Shown: positions 50,497-59,588 of the stretch, piece by piece
Position numbering within the stretch: the first letter of the stretch is position 1
Layout of the letters: each line of letters begins with the position of its first letter
Origin: Bog-532 sp963720945
Lineage (GTDB): Bacteria > Actinomycetota > Actinomycetes > Streptosporangiales > Streptosporangiaceae
NCBI GenBank assembly: GCA_963720945.1
Contig: CAVRHH010000023.1
Span: forward strand, 1-64,000
Length of the DNA stretch: 64,000 nt
Reading direction: 5' to 3'
Notes under the pieces: model-generated
What the model was told of the DNA's origin: nothing
What the model saw: the letters and a program-made list of their open reading frames with translations, nothing else
Database searches by the model: none
Program-made: the position numbers and the translations under genes

Positions 50497-51559
50497 GGCC
50501 ATCCTCCCTGTCCCGCCCCGGCCCGTCATCGGCACCGGCACTAGGTCCGGATCCGGCCGGAACGTCTCCGGCTGGAGCGATAACGCGGGTGAACCGCAAC
50601 TGGCCATCCCGCCGGAGCCCGCGCACGCCGCCGGGAAGGTCGATCCACCGCTGCCCGCGCCATCCTGTCACCAGCGCCTCCAGTTGCTCCACGTGGCACG
50701 CGGTGAGCGACCCGGCGGGGCAGCCGGCGGCGACGGCGGCAGCGTGCAGCACGCGGCTCCGGATGGGCGGCGGCAGGGCGGCCAGGCTGTCAGTCAGCAG
50801 GCTGGAACGCCCGCCACCGGCCCGTTCGGCTTCCATGGCGGCTAGTGCGTCGAGATAGTCGGCGTCGGCGCGCAACTGCCCTGCGGTCCTGGCCAGGGCC
50901 TCGGCCACGCCGGGGCCCAGCGCTGCTTCCAGCACCGGCATCGCCTCGTGACGGACACGGACCCGGGAGAACCGGGGATCAGCGTTGTGCGGGTCGTCCC
51001 ACACCGCCAGTCCCAGCGCCGCGCACGCGTCGGCCGCCACGCCGCGCCGCACCGCCAGCAGCGGGCGGCGGTACTGGCCCCGCCGGGGGGCCATGCCGGC
51101 CAGTGCCCGGGGGCCCGATCCGCGGGCCAGCCCGAGCAGGACCGTCTCCGCCTGATCGTCGAGCGTGTGGCCGAGCAGCACCACCGACGCGCCGGTGCGC
51201 CGGGCCGCGTCATCCAGGGCCGCATAGCGGGCCGTGCGGGCGGCCGCCTCCGGCCCCCCATGCGCGCCGTTGCGGGGCACCGTGACGGGGACGCATTCGA
51301 CCGGATCAAGCCCGAGACCGGTGAGCGTCGCCGCCACCGCGCGGGCGCGCTCGGCCGAGCCAGCCTGCAGGCCGTGATCAACGGTGACCGCGCCGGCGCG
51401 CAGCCGCTGACGCGGCGCCACGAACGCGAGCGCGGCCGCGAGCGAGAGCGAGTCAGCTCCGCCGGAGCAGGCCGCCAGCACCAGGTCACCGGGACCGAGA
51501 TCCTGCAGGCTCTCCCGGACCGCGTTACGGATCTCCGCGACTGCCGGGCGCGGGCCCAT
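50381..51559 (-). CDS. tilS: tRNA(Ile)-lysidine synthetase
   Basis: From ATG 51559 (MGPRPAVAEIRNAV). N-type ATP pyrophosphatase motif ACSGGADSLSLAA, VDHGLQAGSAERA, LGHTLDDQAETVLLGLARGSG and the NADPRFSRVRVRHEAMPVL signature. It modifies the wobble base of tRNA-Ile(CAU) so it reads AUA. After the expected end (near GQLRFTR) the frame runs on for some 60 residues of low-complexity sequence and overlaps hpt by over 100 bases. A one-base shift would end it at a TAG before hpt, so the 3' end is uncertain. The hpt-tilS order is conserved in actinobacteria. Confidence 0.87.
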   Translation of the reverse strand: MGPRPAVAEIRNAVRESLQDLGPGDLVLAACSGGADSLSLAAALAFVAPRQRLRAGAVTVDHGLQAGSAERARAVAATLTGLGLDPVECVPVTVPRNGAHGGPEAAARTARYAALDDAARRTGASVVLLGHTLDDQAETVLLGLARGSGPRALAGMAPRRGQYRRPLLAVRRGVAADACAALGLAVWDDPHNADPRFSRVRVRHEAMPVLEAALGPGVAEALARTAGQLRADADYLDALAAMEAERAGGGRSSLLTDSLAALPPPIRSRVLHAAAVAAGCPAGSLTACHVEQLEALVTGWRGQRWIDLPGGVRGLRRDGQLRFTRVIAPAGDVPAGSGPSAGADDGPGRDREDGRGRGRHGNRPEGSADQRGAAAPAGDGAGGAHRRGLRRA

Positions 51560-51566
51560 GCCCGGG

Positions 51567-52958
51567 CTACTGGCCGTCGTGCCGGAGACGGCCCTCTTCC
51601 CCCTCGGGGGCCGCTTCCCCGGCTTGACCGGCCGTGTCAGGCTGGGCGGGGTCTGTGCTGCCGGTGTCAAACCGGGGGTGGGATGACTCCCCGGCGGGCT
51701 CCCCGGCTCCCTCGGGCTCTCCGGGAGCGGCCGGATCGCTCGCCAGGTCAGCCCCGGCCGGCGGCCCCGGCTCGGTGACCGTGCCGACACTGGACGCGGG
51801 GCTCGTGCCGTTCACCGGCGCGGTGGCCGACGGCTCGCCGGGCGCTGCGGTCACCGCGGGGGCGGCCGTGAAGCCGCTGGCCACCCGGGTGATCCAGGCA
51901 CCGGGGTCGCTGATCTCGCTCATGGTCGGGATGGTCGCCGGCGACTCCCAGACCTTGTTGAAGCCATCCATGCCGATCTGGTCGACGACCGCGCGGACGA
52001 AGCGCGCGCCGTCCGCGTACTGGCGCATCTTCAGGTCGATGCCGAGCAGCCGCCGGATGGCCTGCTCGACCCGGCCAGCCGTCCGGCGCCTGGTGTTGAA
52101 CCGTTCCCTGATCTCCGCGACGGACGGCACCACCTGGGGGCCGACGGCATCCATCACATAGTCGCCGTGCCCCTCCACGAGGGTCATCAGGGCGGTGAGC
52201 CGGCCGAGGATCTCCTTCTGGCGCGGCGTCTGGATGGCCTCGATGAGGCTCTCGCTGTCGCTGCCGCGTACCGCGCCCGCCACCGCGTCGGCGGCCGCCC
52301 GCAGCCGGCTGAGGATGGTCGCGGGGTCGAGGTCCGAGGCGAGCAGGAATTCCGTCATCTGGTCCTGCACGTACGCGCGCAGCCACGGCACCGAAGTGAA
52401 CTGCACCCGGTGCGTCTCTTCGTGCAGGCACACCCACCGGCGGAAGTCGCTCGGGTCGACGCCGAGCTCTCGCTCGACCATGACGATGTTGGGGGCGACC
52501 AGGGTCAGCCGGCCGACGGGCTCCTCGCCGCCGTTGCGGCCGGAGCCGGGCGGCAGGAACAGCTCGTACTGGCCGAGGACGCGCGCGGACAGATAGGCGA
52601 GAATCAGCCCCGCCTGCATGCCGGTGACCCGCGAGCCGACCCCCATCACCAGGCCGGACGCATTGGCGGCGGGGCTGCGCTGGCGCATCTGCTCGGCCAG
52701 CGGATCGAGCACGACGCGGAAGCCATCCACGTTGGCCCGGATCCAGCCGGCCCGGTCCACGACGGCGACCGCGCCCGGCGCGACCTTGCTCTGCAGGCCC
52801 GTGACCTCGCGCACCGGCCCCTCGACCGCGGCAGCCAGCTCACGCAACTCCGCGACGGTCTGCCGCGCCTCGGCCAGGCTCACCTGCGGTCCGGGGCGCG
52901 CCCAACGGACACCGGTGGACACCGCCACATCCCAGTCGATCATCTGTCCGTTGTTCAC
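51567..52958 (-). CDS. Zinc-dependent metalloprotease family protein (DUF2342)
   Basis: 463 residues from GTG 52958; ATG 52943 (MIDWDVAVSTG) is a close alternative. The conserved region covers residues 5-350 with VAPNIVMVERELGVDPSDFRRWVCLHEETHRVQF, noted here by its ends; HEETH is the zinc motif. Further conserved stretches are EGHGDYVMDAVGPQVVPSV (a possible third ligand) and DLKMRQYADGARFV. The last 100 residues are Pro/Ala/Gly/Glu-rich and disordered. The gene lies between dacB and tilS, the same position as Rv3626c in M. tuberculosis. Substrate unknown. Confidence 0.88.
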   Translation of the reverse strand: MNNGQMIDWDVAVSTGVRWARPGPQVSLAEARQTVAELRELAAAVEGPVREVTGLQSKVAPGAVAVVDRAGWIRANVDGFRVVLDPLAEQMRQRSPAANASGLVMGVGSRVTGMQAGLILAYLSARVLGQYELFLPPGSGRNGGEEPVGRLTLVAPNIVMVERELGVDPSDFRRWVCLHEETHRVQFTSVPWLRAYVQDQMTEFLLASDLDPATILSRLRAAADAVAGAVRGSDSESLIEAIQTPRQKEILGRLTALMTLVEGHGDYVMDAVGPQVVPSVAEIRERFNTRRRTAGRVEQAIRRLLGIDLKMRQYADGARFVRAVVDQIGMDGFNKVWESPATIPTMSEISDPGAWITRVASGFTAAPAVTAAPGEPSATAPVNGTSPASSVGTVTEPGPPAGADLASDPAAPGEPEGAGEPAGESSHPRFDTGSTDPAQPDTAGQAGEAAPEGEEGRLRHDGQ

Positions 52959-53020
52959 CCTCCCACCGTACGTTGTGGCGTGCCGTGGTCGGAGCCCGGT
53001 GCGGTATTTCGGTGCTGACC

Positions 53021-53122
53021 CGGGGGGCGACCCCCGGACCCCCGATGCGCTCCGCGCCCGCGCGGTGGTACTTCGCCGAGACACCGGCCGCTCACCGGGC
53101 CAAGGCCCGGCTCGCTGGGCCG
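53021..53122. repeat. Dispersed intergenic repeat, short third copy
   Basis: Starts CGGGGGGCGACCCCC and shares GCGCTCCGCGCCCGCGCGG, GTACTTCGCCGA.ACACCGG and AGGCCCGGCTCGCTGG with the pair at 29462-29849, but stops about halfway. It fills the gap between dacB and the DUF2342 gene and may end dacB transcripts. Confidence 0.8.
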
Positions 53123-53123
53123 G

Positions 53124-54551
53124 TCAGTGGCAGCCGCAGGATGCGAGGACAGCGGCGGCGGCGTTGATGGTGCTGGCGGCGGATTGCAGGTCAGCGGGAT
53201 GGGGAATGCTGGCCGCGTTGAAGACGAATACGAGTAGCCGGCCGTCACGGTCGTACGCGAAACCGGCCAGGGCGGCCACCGTGGTCAGGTTCCCTGTCTT
53301 GGCCCGGACCACCCCGCGGGCCGAGCCGCCGATGCCGCCGAAGACGCTCTGGCCCGCGGACAAGGTGCCGGAAAATCCAGCGACCGGCAGGCCGGTGACC
53401 GCGGCGCGCAGCGCGGCGTGCTGGGGCGACGCGGCCACCGTCAGCAGCCGGACCAGTGCCTCCGGAGCGATCTTGTCCGCTGGCGACAGGCCGCTCCCGT
53501 CGGACAGCTGCACTCCGGGGCCGGAGCCGAGGCGCCGCAGCACGGCTGTCTCGGCCGTGGCGGCGCCGGCGAAGGAGGCGGGATCACCCATCGCGATCGC
53601 GACGTGCCGGGCCAGGTTCTCCGCGATCACGTTGTTGCTTTCCTGCATCATCCACTCGACCATGGCCGACAGCCGCGGCGAGCTGACCGAGCCAAGGACC
53701 GGAGCCCTGGCCGGGGCGGCCGCCGCGGACGGGCTGCCGGTGACCGTGATGCCGTCACCGTGCAGAAACGACGCGAACGCCGAGACGGCCATGCCGACGG
53801 GATCCGTGGACCGCGGCCGGAAGTTGACGGTATCATCCGCGTCTTCCGGGGTACCCGCGGCGGTCAGCCGTCCCTGGTCGACCTCGAGGGAGGCGATCTG
53901 CGTGACGTCGCCGCTGGTGATATACGACTCGGGCCACCCTGGGGCCATGCCGGTCCCGGTGTAGAGCGACGTGTCGTAGCCGAGCCGGACCCGGTTGCGG
54001 TGCTCCGCCTTCAGCGCGCGGGCCGTCTGGGCAGCGAGATCTTGCAGCGACGCGGGCTGCGGGTAGTCCGACGACGGCGCCGGGGCGGCGGTGAGCGTCG
54101 GATCCCCGCCGCCCACCAGCACGATGCTGTCTCCCGGGCCGCTGACGACACGGGTGCTGAACTGGGCACCCGGGCCGAGCACGTCCAGGGCCGCGATGGC
54201 GGTGGCGACCTTCTCCGTGGAGGCCGGGGTGGCCATCTCACTGCCGTTACGCGCGTACACGACCTGCCCCGCGGTGTCCGCGACGACGGCCGCCACCCCG
54301 GGCCCCAGGGCGGACGAGGACAGCAGGCCGCCCAGCGCAGTGCTCAGCCCGGAACTTGCCGGCAGCGGGCCGTCAGTGGCTCCGCCCAGCACCGGGCTGG
54401 CCCGCACGGCGGAGCGGGCGGCCACGCTGACCGGCTTGAGCAGGGCCAGCCGCGGCGGCAGCATGCGCGCCAGGACCACGCCCGCGGCCAGGGTGAACAC
54501 GTTCAGCATGGCCAGCGTGATCAAGGCCACGCCCCGTGTGCTGCGCAGCAC
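53124..54551 (-). CDS. dacB: D-alanyl-D-alanine carboxypeptidase/endopeptidase (PBP4 type)
   Basis: 475 residues from GTG 54551 (AAAGGTGG upstream); the frame is open further upstream without coding character. N-terminal anchor helix GVALITLAMLNVFTLAAGVVL. Class C penicillin-binding protein motifs: SxxK in TPASTEKVATA, SxN in QESNNVIAENLARH and KTG in VRAKTGNLTTVAALAG. Domain insertions between the first two motifs (VLVGGGDPTLT, YDTSLYTG) match PBP4. It trims or cleaves peptide cross-links outside the membrane. Ends with SCGCH. It is the first gene of the minus-strand run and is divergent from ppa. Confidence 0.93.
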   Translation of the reverse strand: MLRSTRGVALITLAMLNVFTLAAGVVLARMLPPRLALLKPVSVAARSAVRASPVLGGATDGPLPASSGLSTALGGLLSSSALGPGVAAVVADTAGQVVYARNGSEMATPASTEKVATAIAALDVLGPGAQFSTRVVSGPGDSIVLVGGGDPTLTAAPAPSSDYPQPASLQDLAAQTARALKAEHRNRVRLGYDTSLYTGTGMAPGWPESYITSGDVTQIASLEVDQGRLTAAGTPEDADDTVNFRPRSTDPVGMAVSAFASFLHGDGITVTGSPSAAAAPARAPVLGSVSSPRLSAMVEWMMQESNNVIAENLARHVAIAMGDPASFAGAATAETAVLRRLGSGPGVQLSDGSGLSPADKIAPEALVRLLTVAASPQHAALRAAVTGLPVAGFSGTLSAGQSVFGGIGGSARGVVRAKTGNLTTVAALAGFAYDRDGRLLVFVFNAASIPHPADLQSAASTINAAAAVLASCGCH

Positions 54552-54662
54552 GGCGCATCCACCTTTCCGTGCAGAATTTTGGGACAGACCCGTTGCACTA
54601 TTTTGCCGAGCATCGGGGGACAATCGAGTCAACCATCGACCGCATGAGGTGAGGGCAGCATC

Positions 54663-55151
54663 GTGGAGTTCGAAGTGATCATCGAAATCCCGAAAGGCCA
54701 GCGGAACAAGTACGAGATGGACCACGCCACGGGGCGGATCCGGCTGGACCGGATGCTGTTCACCTCTACGAGGTATCCCTCCGACTACGGGTTCATCGAG
54801 GGCACCCTCGGTGATGACGGCGACCCGCTCGACGCGCTGGTCATCCTGGATGAGCCGACCTTCCCCGGCTGTGTCATCGGCTGCCGCGCCATCGGGATGT
54901 TCCGGATGCGGGACGAGAAGGGCGGCGACGACAAGGTGCTCTGCGTGCCCGCGAGCGATCCCCGCTGGGAGCATCTGCGTGATATCTATCACGTGTCGGA
55001 GTTCGACAAGCTGGAGATCCAGCACTTCTTCGAGGTCTACAAGGACCTGGAGCCGGGGAAATCGGTCGAGGGCGCCGCCTGGGCGGATCGCACCGCGGCG
55101 GAAGCCGAGATCGAAGCGTCCCGCAAGCGCGCGGAGATCGCGGGCTTCTAG
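54663..55151 (+). CDS. ppa: Inorganic pyrophosphatase
   Basis: 162 residues from GTG 54663 (GAGGTGAGGG upstream). Family I soluble pyrophosphatase, cytosolic, hexameric, magnesium-dependent. IPKGQRNKYEMDHATGRIRLDR, YPSDYGFIEGTLGDDGDPLDALV (metal-binding aspartates), FRMRDEKGGDDKVLCVPA and FFEVYKDLEPGK are all present. Divergent from dacB, as in M. tuberculosis. Confidence 0.96.
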   Translation: MEFEVIIEIPKGQRNKYEMDHATGRIRLDRMLFTSTRYPSDYGFIEGTLGDDGDPLDALVILDEPTFPGCVIGCRAIGMFRMRDEKGGDDKVLCVPASDPRWEHLRDIYHVSEFDKLEIQHFFEVYKDLEPGKSVEGAAWADRTAAEAEIEASRKRAEIAGF

Positions 55152-55214
55152 CCGGCGCGTTTCAGGAGTGGATGAGCTGCGGCGCCCCCGCTCCTCCCTC
55201 CGGCGCGCCTGCCG

Positions 55215-56465
55215 TTACGGCCGGACGGCGCCGATCGGGACGCCCGGCGCGTCGATGCTGTCGATGCGCACGTCGACTCCGGTATAGGGAGCGTCCACCA
55301 TGTCGCCGCCGCCGATATAGATGCCGACGTGGTGGATGGTGGCCGGGTCGGCATTGTTGGTCGCGTAGAACAGCAGGTCACCGCGCTGCAGACTATCAAG
55401 CGGCACGTGCACCCCTTCGACCCACTGGTCGCCGGTGTAGTGCAGCAGCGCGACGCCCGCGTGGGTCCAGGCAACCATCGTCAGCCCCGAGCAGTCATAG
55501 GTGTACGGCCCGGCGCCACCCCACTGGTACGGCCGGCCGATCTGGCTGAGCGCCCAGTCCGCGGCGATGTTGCCCTGCTGGGAACTGGCCGGCGAATTGG
55601 GGAACGAGACCGCCGGGGCCAATGCGGCGCTGGCGGCCGATGCGGCGCGCTGCCGGGCCGCCCGCGCCGCGGCGGCCGCCGCCGCGGCCGCTTCCGCCGC
55701 CAGGGCTGCCTGGCGCTTCGCCGTCAGCGACTGCTCGGTAATTTTCGCGCCCTGCAGCAGGCCGGACAGCTGGCTGGTCACGGACTTGGTGGTCGTCACC
55801 GCCGCGAGCTGCCTGCCGACGGCCGCCTGGATGGCCGTCTTGAGGGTGGCTGCCTGGCGGACATCCGCCTGCTTCTGCTTGAGCGCAGTTCTCGCCTCGG
55901 CGCGGAAGACGCCGGCCACCACGCTGTCGGCGCTGTTTTTCGCGAGGATGTCCGTCCGGTTGCGGGCGAACACCTGGCCCAGGCCGATCTGGTTGAGGTA
56001 GGCCTGCATGCCATGCGCATCGCCCAGCATCGCCGCCATGGGATCAAACCCGCCCTGGGTCTCAAATTCCGTGGCGGCCAGGTCGGCTACCTGCCGCCGG
56101 CTGCTCCGCTGCGCGCTCTGGGCGCTGGCGAGCTTTTTCACCGCGGTGGTGTAGGCGGCCTGCGCCTGCTGTTCCCCGACGATGGTCTTGTCGTAGTTTT
56201 CGGTGAGGATTTCCGCTTGGGTTTCCAGGTCCGTCAGTTTGGCGTTAGCGGCGGCGAGCCGCTCTTCCGCCTGACCGAGCGCGGCCGCCCGCTGATTGAC
56301 CTTGTTCTGCGCCGCCTGGACCTGACCCGCGCTCGGCACGGGATTGCCGTCCAGTTCCATCCGCGGCGGGGCCCCCGCCAGCCCGGCCGCCGTCAGCAGG
56401 CCGCACCCGGCCATCGCCCATGCGGTCCTGCGCACGCTGAAGTAACCCCCCGGCCCGTCAGCCAT
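55215..56465 (-). CDS. NlpC/P60 peptidoglycan endopeptidase with coiled coil
   Basis: 416 residues. Signal peptide (TAWAMAGCGLLTAAGLAGAPP), then a coiled-coil region of about 200 residues (AALGQAEERLAAANAKLTDLE and an Ala-rich stretch with 15 alanines out of 18 near residue 265), then the NlpC/P60 domain. Catalytic Cys is in TYDCSGLTMVAW, His in IHHVGIYIGGG and the polar third residue in MVDAPYTG. It resembles the gene at 38678-39730 but is only distantly similar outside the catalytic domain. Predicted cell-wall hydrolase. The start is 200 bases from the divergent crp gene. Confidence 0.9.
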   Translation of the reverse strand: MADGPGGYFSVRRTAWAMAGCGLLTAAGLAGAPPRMELDGNPVPSAGQVQAAQNKVNQRAAALGQAEERLAAANAKLTDLETQAEILTENYDKTIVGEQQAQAAYTTAVKKLASAQSAQRSSRRQVADLAATEFETQGGFDPMAAMLGDAHGMQAYLNQIGLGQVFARNRTDILAKNSADSVVAGVFRAEARTALKQKQADVRQAATLKTAIQAAVGRQLAAVTTTKSVTSQLSGLLQGAKITEQSLTAKRQAALAAEAAAAAAAAARAARQRAASAASAALAPAVSFPNSPASSQQGNIAADWALSQIGRPYQWGGAGPYTYDCSGLTMVAWTHAGVALLHYTGDQWVEGVHVPLDSLQRGDLLFYATNNADPATIHHVGIYIGGGDMVDAPYTGVDVRIDSIDAPGVPIGAVRP

Positions 56466-56533
56466 CCCGTCCCCCGGAATCGATCGAGCTTCCCCGATAT
56501 TCGCTTGTGAGAGACTTAATGTAATCGGTTGGC

Positions 56534-56559
56534 ATCACGAAGTAGTGATAATCGCTTCG
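56534..56559. promoter_or_regulatory. Nested inverted repeats between the NlpC/P60 gene and crp
   Basis: ATCAC-GAAGTA-GTGAT (56534-56549) overlaps CGAAG-12 bases-CTTCG (56538-56559), in an AT-rich part of the 200-base divergent region. The first has the size of a CRP-type site, but its arms face the opposite way to TGTGA-N6-TCACA. It could regulate either gene. Confidence 0.35.
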
Positions 56560-56665
56560 TGGCGTGCCCTTACATCGCCATGGCCAGATGACAGTGGTCC
56601 CGCACACACATTCGGGCTGCGGATGGTCCACACTTAGAGGGCACAAGGTAAGCGAGGAGGGACCG

Positions 56666-57349
56666 GTGGAGAACGCCGGAGAGGTGCTCAGGCGGGCGCC
56701 GCTGTTCGAGGCGCTGGACGAAGAGGGCGCGCGCGAACTTCGGCAGACCATGAGCCAGCTCAAGCTGCACCGCGGCGAACGGCTTTTCGACGAGGGCGAT
56801 GGCGGCGACAGCCTTTACGTCGTGCTCGACGGCAAGATGAAGCTGACCCGCGCGGCCGGTGACGGCCGGGAGAACCTGCTCAGCGTGATCGGGCCAGGTG
56901 AGATGTTCGGCGAGCTGTCGCTGTTCGATCCCCGGCCGCGGACGTCGAGCGCCAGCGCCGTCACCGATGTGATGCTGGCCGTCCTGCCGCACGATTCGCT
57001 GCTGCCGTTGCTGCGCAAGCGGCCCGAGATCTCGCTGCACATGCTGCGCGCCCTGGTGCAGCGGCTGCGCCGGGCCAACGACGTGACGGCCGACCTGGTC
57101 TTCACCGATGTGCCCGGGCGGGTCGCCAAGGCCCTCCTCGACCTGGCGGAACGGTTTGGCCAGCAGACGGATGAGGGCCTCCAGGTCCATCACGACCTGA
57201 CCCAGGAAGAGCTGGCGCAGCTGGTCGGGGCGTCCCGGGAAACGGTGAACAAGGCACTGGCGGACTTCGCGGCGCGCGGGTGGCTGCACATCTCGGCGCG
57301 GTCGGTGCTGATCGTGGACGCCGAGCGGCTGCGTAAGCGCGCCCGGTAG
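56666..57349 (+). CDS. crp: Crp/Fnr-family cAMP receptor-like transcription regulator
   Basis: 227 residues from GTG 56666 (GAGGAGGG upstream). Effector domain with the cyclic-nucleotide phosphate cassette FGELSLFDPRPRTSSA, then the C-helix. The DNA-binding domain has HTH LTQEELAQLVGASRETVNKAL, close to mycobacterial Crp (Rv3676). In mycobacteria Crp binds cAMP and controls respiration, resuscitation and cell-wall genes. It converges with the MBL gene; the next genes match the order after crp in M. tuberculosis. Confidence 0.94.
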   Translation: MENAGEVLRRAPLFEALDEEGARELRQTMSQLKLHRGERLFDEGDGGDSLYVVLDGKMKLTRAAGDGRENLLSVIGPGEMFGELSLFDPRPRTSSASAVTDVMLAVLPHDSLLPLLRKRPEISLHMLRALVQRLRRANDVTADLVFTDVPGRVAKALLDLAERFGQQTDEGLQVHHDLTQEELAQLVGASRETVNKALADFAARGWLHISARSVLIVDAERLRKRAR

Positions 57350-57358
57350 GCCCGCCTG

Positions 57359-58141
57359 CTAGCCTTCCGCGGCCAGGTAATCCAGCTGCGCCCGGACGGA
57401 CAGCTCGGCGAACGCGCGGACTGCCGGGTCGACGTCGTGGTAGACCCGGGCCACGATGTCCCGGGGCGTGCGGGCGCCGGCGGCGAGGGCGGCGCGGACC
57501 TCCGCCAGCCGTTCCGCCCGGTGCGTGATGTAGGTCGCGAGCGTTGACGACGGGTCGTCGACCAGCGGGCCGTGGCCGGGCAGCAGGACCCGTACCGGCG
57601 CGGTGTCGGCCATTTCCTTCAGGGCGCCGAGCGTGCGCAGGTAGTCGGCGAGGGACCCGCCGCCGGCAATGACGGTGGTGCCACGCCCGAGCACGGTGTC
57701 CCCGGTGAGCAGCGCACCGTCCTCCGGGAGCAGCAGGCTGAGCGAGTCCGCGGAGTGTCCCGGGGTACCGATGACCCGGAGCTCGCATCCTGCCGCCGTG
57801 ACCACCTGGCCGTCGGTCAGCCCCTCGCTGCCGAGCCGGTGCGCCGGGTCGGCCGCGTGCACCGGCGCCCCGGTGAGAGCGGCGAGCCGGCGCGCGCCCG
57901 CCGAATGGTCGCTGTGGCCGTGCGTCAGCAGAATCTGCGCCACCCTGCGGCCCGTCTCCGCGGCCCGCGCCACGACGCGGCGCAGGTGCCCCTCATGCTC
58001 GGGGCCGGGGTCGACGACCACCGCCGACGAGGAGCCGGCGGCGGCGATCAGCCACGTGTTGGTGCCCTCGAGCGTCATCGGCGACGGGTTGGGGGCCAGC
58101 ACGCACGTCGCGAGGGATGTGCCGGAACCGTCAATCGTCAT
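57359..58141 (-). CDS. Metallo-beta-lactamase fold hydrolase
   Basis: 260 residues. The two-zinc site is visible: HxHxDH in LLTHGHSDHSAGA, H in GTPGHSADSLSLLL, D in LLTGDTVLGRG and H in LLPGHGPLVDD. The C-terminal winged-helix-like part (ARVYHDVDPAVRAFAELSVRAQLDYL) is typical of the LACTB2-like subgroup, some of which are ribonucleases or act on thioesters. The substrate is unknown. It overlaps the NUDIX gene by 11 bases in a minus-strand run with NUDIX and RidA. Confidence 0.88.
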   Translation of the reverse strand: MTIDGSGTSLATCVLAPNPSPMTLEGTNTWLIAAAGSSSAVVVDPGPEHEGHLRRVVARAAETGRRVAQILLTHGHSDHSAGARRLAALTGAPVHAADPAHRLGSEGLTDGQVVTAAGCELRVIGTPGHSADSLSLLLPEDGALLTGDTVLGRGTTVIAGGGSLADYLRTLGALKEMADTAPVRVLLPGHGPLVDDPSSTLATYITHRAERLAEVRAALAAGARTPRDIVARVYHDVDPAVRAFAELSVRAQLDYLAAEG

Positions 58142-58976
58142 CGCTGCTGCCGGCGTGGGCGGGGACGGAGCCGTCCGGGGCGGGGGCTGCGGAGCCGGGG
58201 CCGCCCGGGAGGAGGTCGCCGGAGGCGGGGTCGTCCGGGATGGTCAGCCACGCCTGATCGCCGGTGAAGGTGACCACGGGACGGCGGGGCACGATCCGCC
58301 GCCGGAGCGCAAGCATCGCGTCCAGATCAGGCTGGTCCGCGAGCTCGTGCAGCGTGATCGCGGTCGGCGGCAGCAGCACCAGCTCACCGGTTCCGGCCGC
58401 CGCGAGCGCCGCGGCCGGCCGCAGCCACGCCGCCTGGTCCGACTCGCCCGTCCCGCCCAGAGCGCGCTGGCCCCCGGGCAGCCGTGCGACGAAGAACCTG
58501 GTGTCGTAGCGTCGCGGCTCGGCCTCCGGGGTTATCCACCGCGACCAGGGGGTGAGCAGGTCACTGCGGAGCACCAGGCCCCTGCGGTTGAGCAGCTGCG
58601 CGAGCGAGATCGTCCGGTCCGTCAGCGCCTGCCGGTCGGCTTCCCAGCCATCGCCCGGCGGGCCGGCCAGCGTCACCCCGGCCGACGGCCCGGCGAGCAG
58701 CACCCCGCACTCCTCGAACGTCTCCCGCACGGCGGCACGGATCAGGGCTTCCGCGTCCGCGGGCGGCAGGCCGAGGGCCGGGGCGAACTGGCCGGGCGGC
58801 GGCCCGGCCCAGCCGTGACCGCCGTCGGTGTCGCTCTCGTCGACGCTGCCACCGGGGAACACGTAGGCGCCGGGCGCGAAGGCCATCGACCGCTGGCGGC
58901 GGAGCATGTACACCTCGGTGCCCGCGCCCGGCTGGGCGCGGACCAGCATGACGGTGGCCGCATCGCGCGGGGCCAC
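58131..58976 (-). CDS. NUDIX hydrolase
   Basis: 281 residues from GTG 58976. The NUDIX box is interrupted, as in the NUDT19/coenzyme-A diphosphatase group: YVFPGGSVDESD followed about 40 residues later by AVRETFEECGVLL. FFVARLPGGQRA and the C-terminal helices are conserved. The start is uncertain: the frame stays open back to the RidA stop and encodes a plausible helix (RLRISGKVAARARDILEG) without an ATG, GTG or TTG, so a CTG start near 59048 is possible. Substrate unknown; nucleoside diphosphate derivatives are expected. Confidence 0.85.
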   Translation of the reverse strand: MAPRDAATVMLVRAQPGAGTEVYMLRRQRSMAFAPGAYVFPGGSVDESDTDGGHGWAGPPPGQFAPALGLPPADAEALIRAAVRETFEECGVLLAGPSAGVTLAGPPGDGWEADRQALTDRTISLAQLLNRRGLVLRSDLLTPWSRWITPEAEPRRYDTRFFVARLPGGQRALGGTGESDQAAWLRPAAALAAAGTGELVLLPPTAITLHELADQPDLDAMLALRRRIVPRRPVVTFTGDQAWLTIPDDPASGDLLPGGPGSAAPAPDGSVPAHAGSSDDD

Positions 58977-59044
58977 AGGGGTCAGCCGCCCCTCGAGGAT
59001 GTCCCTGGCCCGGGCGGCGACCTTGCCGGAGATCCGCAGCCGGT

Positions 59045-59566
59045 TCAGGTCGTGTTCCCTTCGGCCGCCTCGCCCCCGCTGGCCGCCGCGCCCGCGTCCG
59101 CGGGCCTGCCGACCTCAGCGATCAGCTCCACCTCAACCGGCGCGTCCAGCGGCAGCACGGCCACCCCGACCGCACTGCGCGCGTGCCTGCCGGCCGCACC
59201 GAAGATCTCGGTCAGCAGATCACTCGCCCCGTTCACGACCTGAGGCTGCGCGGTGAAGCCCGGCGCGCTGGCGACGAACCCGGTGACCTTGACGATCCGG
59301 GTGATCGCGGCCAGGCCGCCAGCGGCCGACGCAGCCGCGGCGAGGGCGTTGAGCGCGCACACGCGGGCGAGCGCGGTGGCCTCTTCGGCCGTTACCGCCT
59401 CGCCGACCTTCCCCGTCGCCAGCAGCTTGCCGTCAGCCAGCGGCAGCTGCCCGGCGGTGTACACGTACGAGCCGGTACGCAGCGCGGGGACGTACGAGCC
59501 GGCCGGGGCCGCGACCGGCGGCAGGGTCAGGCCGAGCGTGGTCAGGCGCTCCTGCGGCGAACTCAC
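59045..59566 (-). CDS. RidA/YjgF-family protein
   Basis: 173 residues from GTG 59566 (GGGAGG upstream). RidA fold: YVPALRTGSYVYTAGQLPLADGK, VCALNALAAAASAAGGL, VTGFVASAPGFTAQPQVVNGASDLL and AVGVAVLPLDAPVEVELIAEV. RidA proteins hydrolyse reactive enamine/imine intermediates. The C-terminal 20 residues are an extra Ala/Gly/Glu tail. It lies between DUF4177 and NUDIX genes; Rv3678c has the same position. Confidence 0.88.
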   Translation of the reverse strand: MSSPQERLTTLGLTLPPVAAPAGSYVPALRTGSYVYTAGQLPLADGKLLATGKVGEAVTAEEATALARVCALNALAAAASAAGGLAAITRIVKVTGFVASAPGFTAQPQVVNGASDLLTEIFGAAGRHARSAVGVAVLPLDAPVEVELIAEVGRPADAGAAASGGEAAEGNTT

Positions 59567-59588
59567 CAGCCCTCCCGGGTGCCGGACC

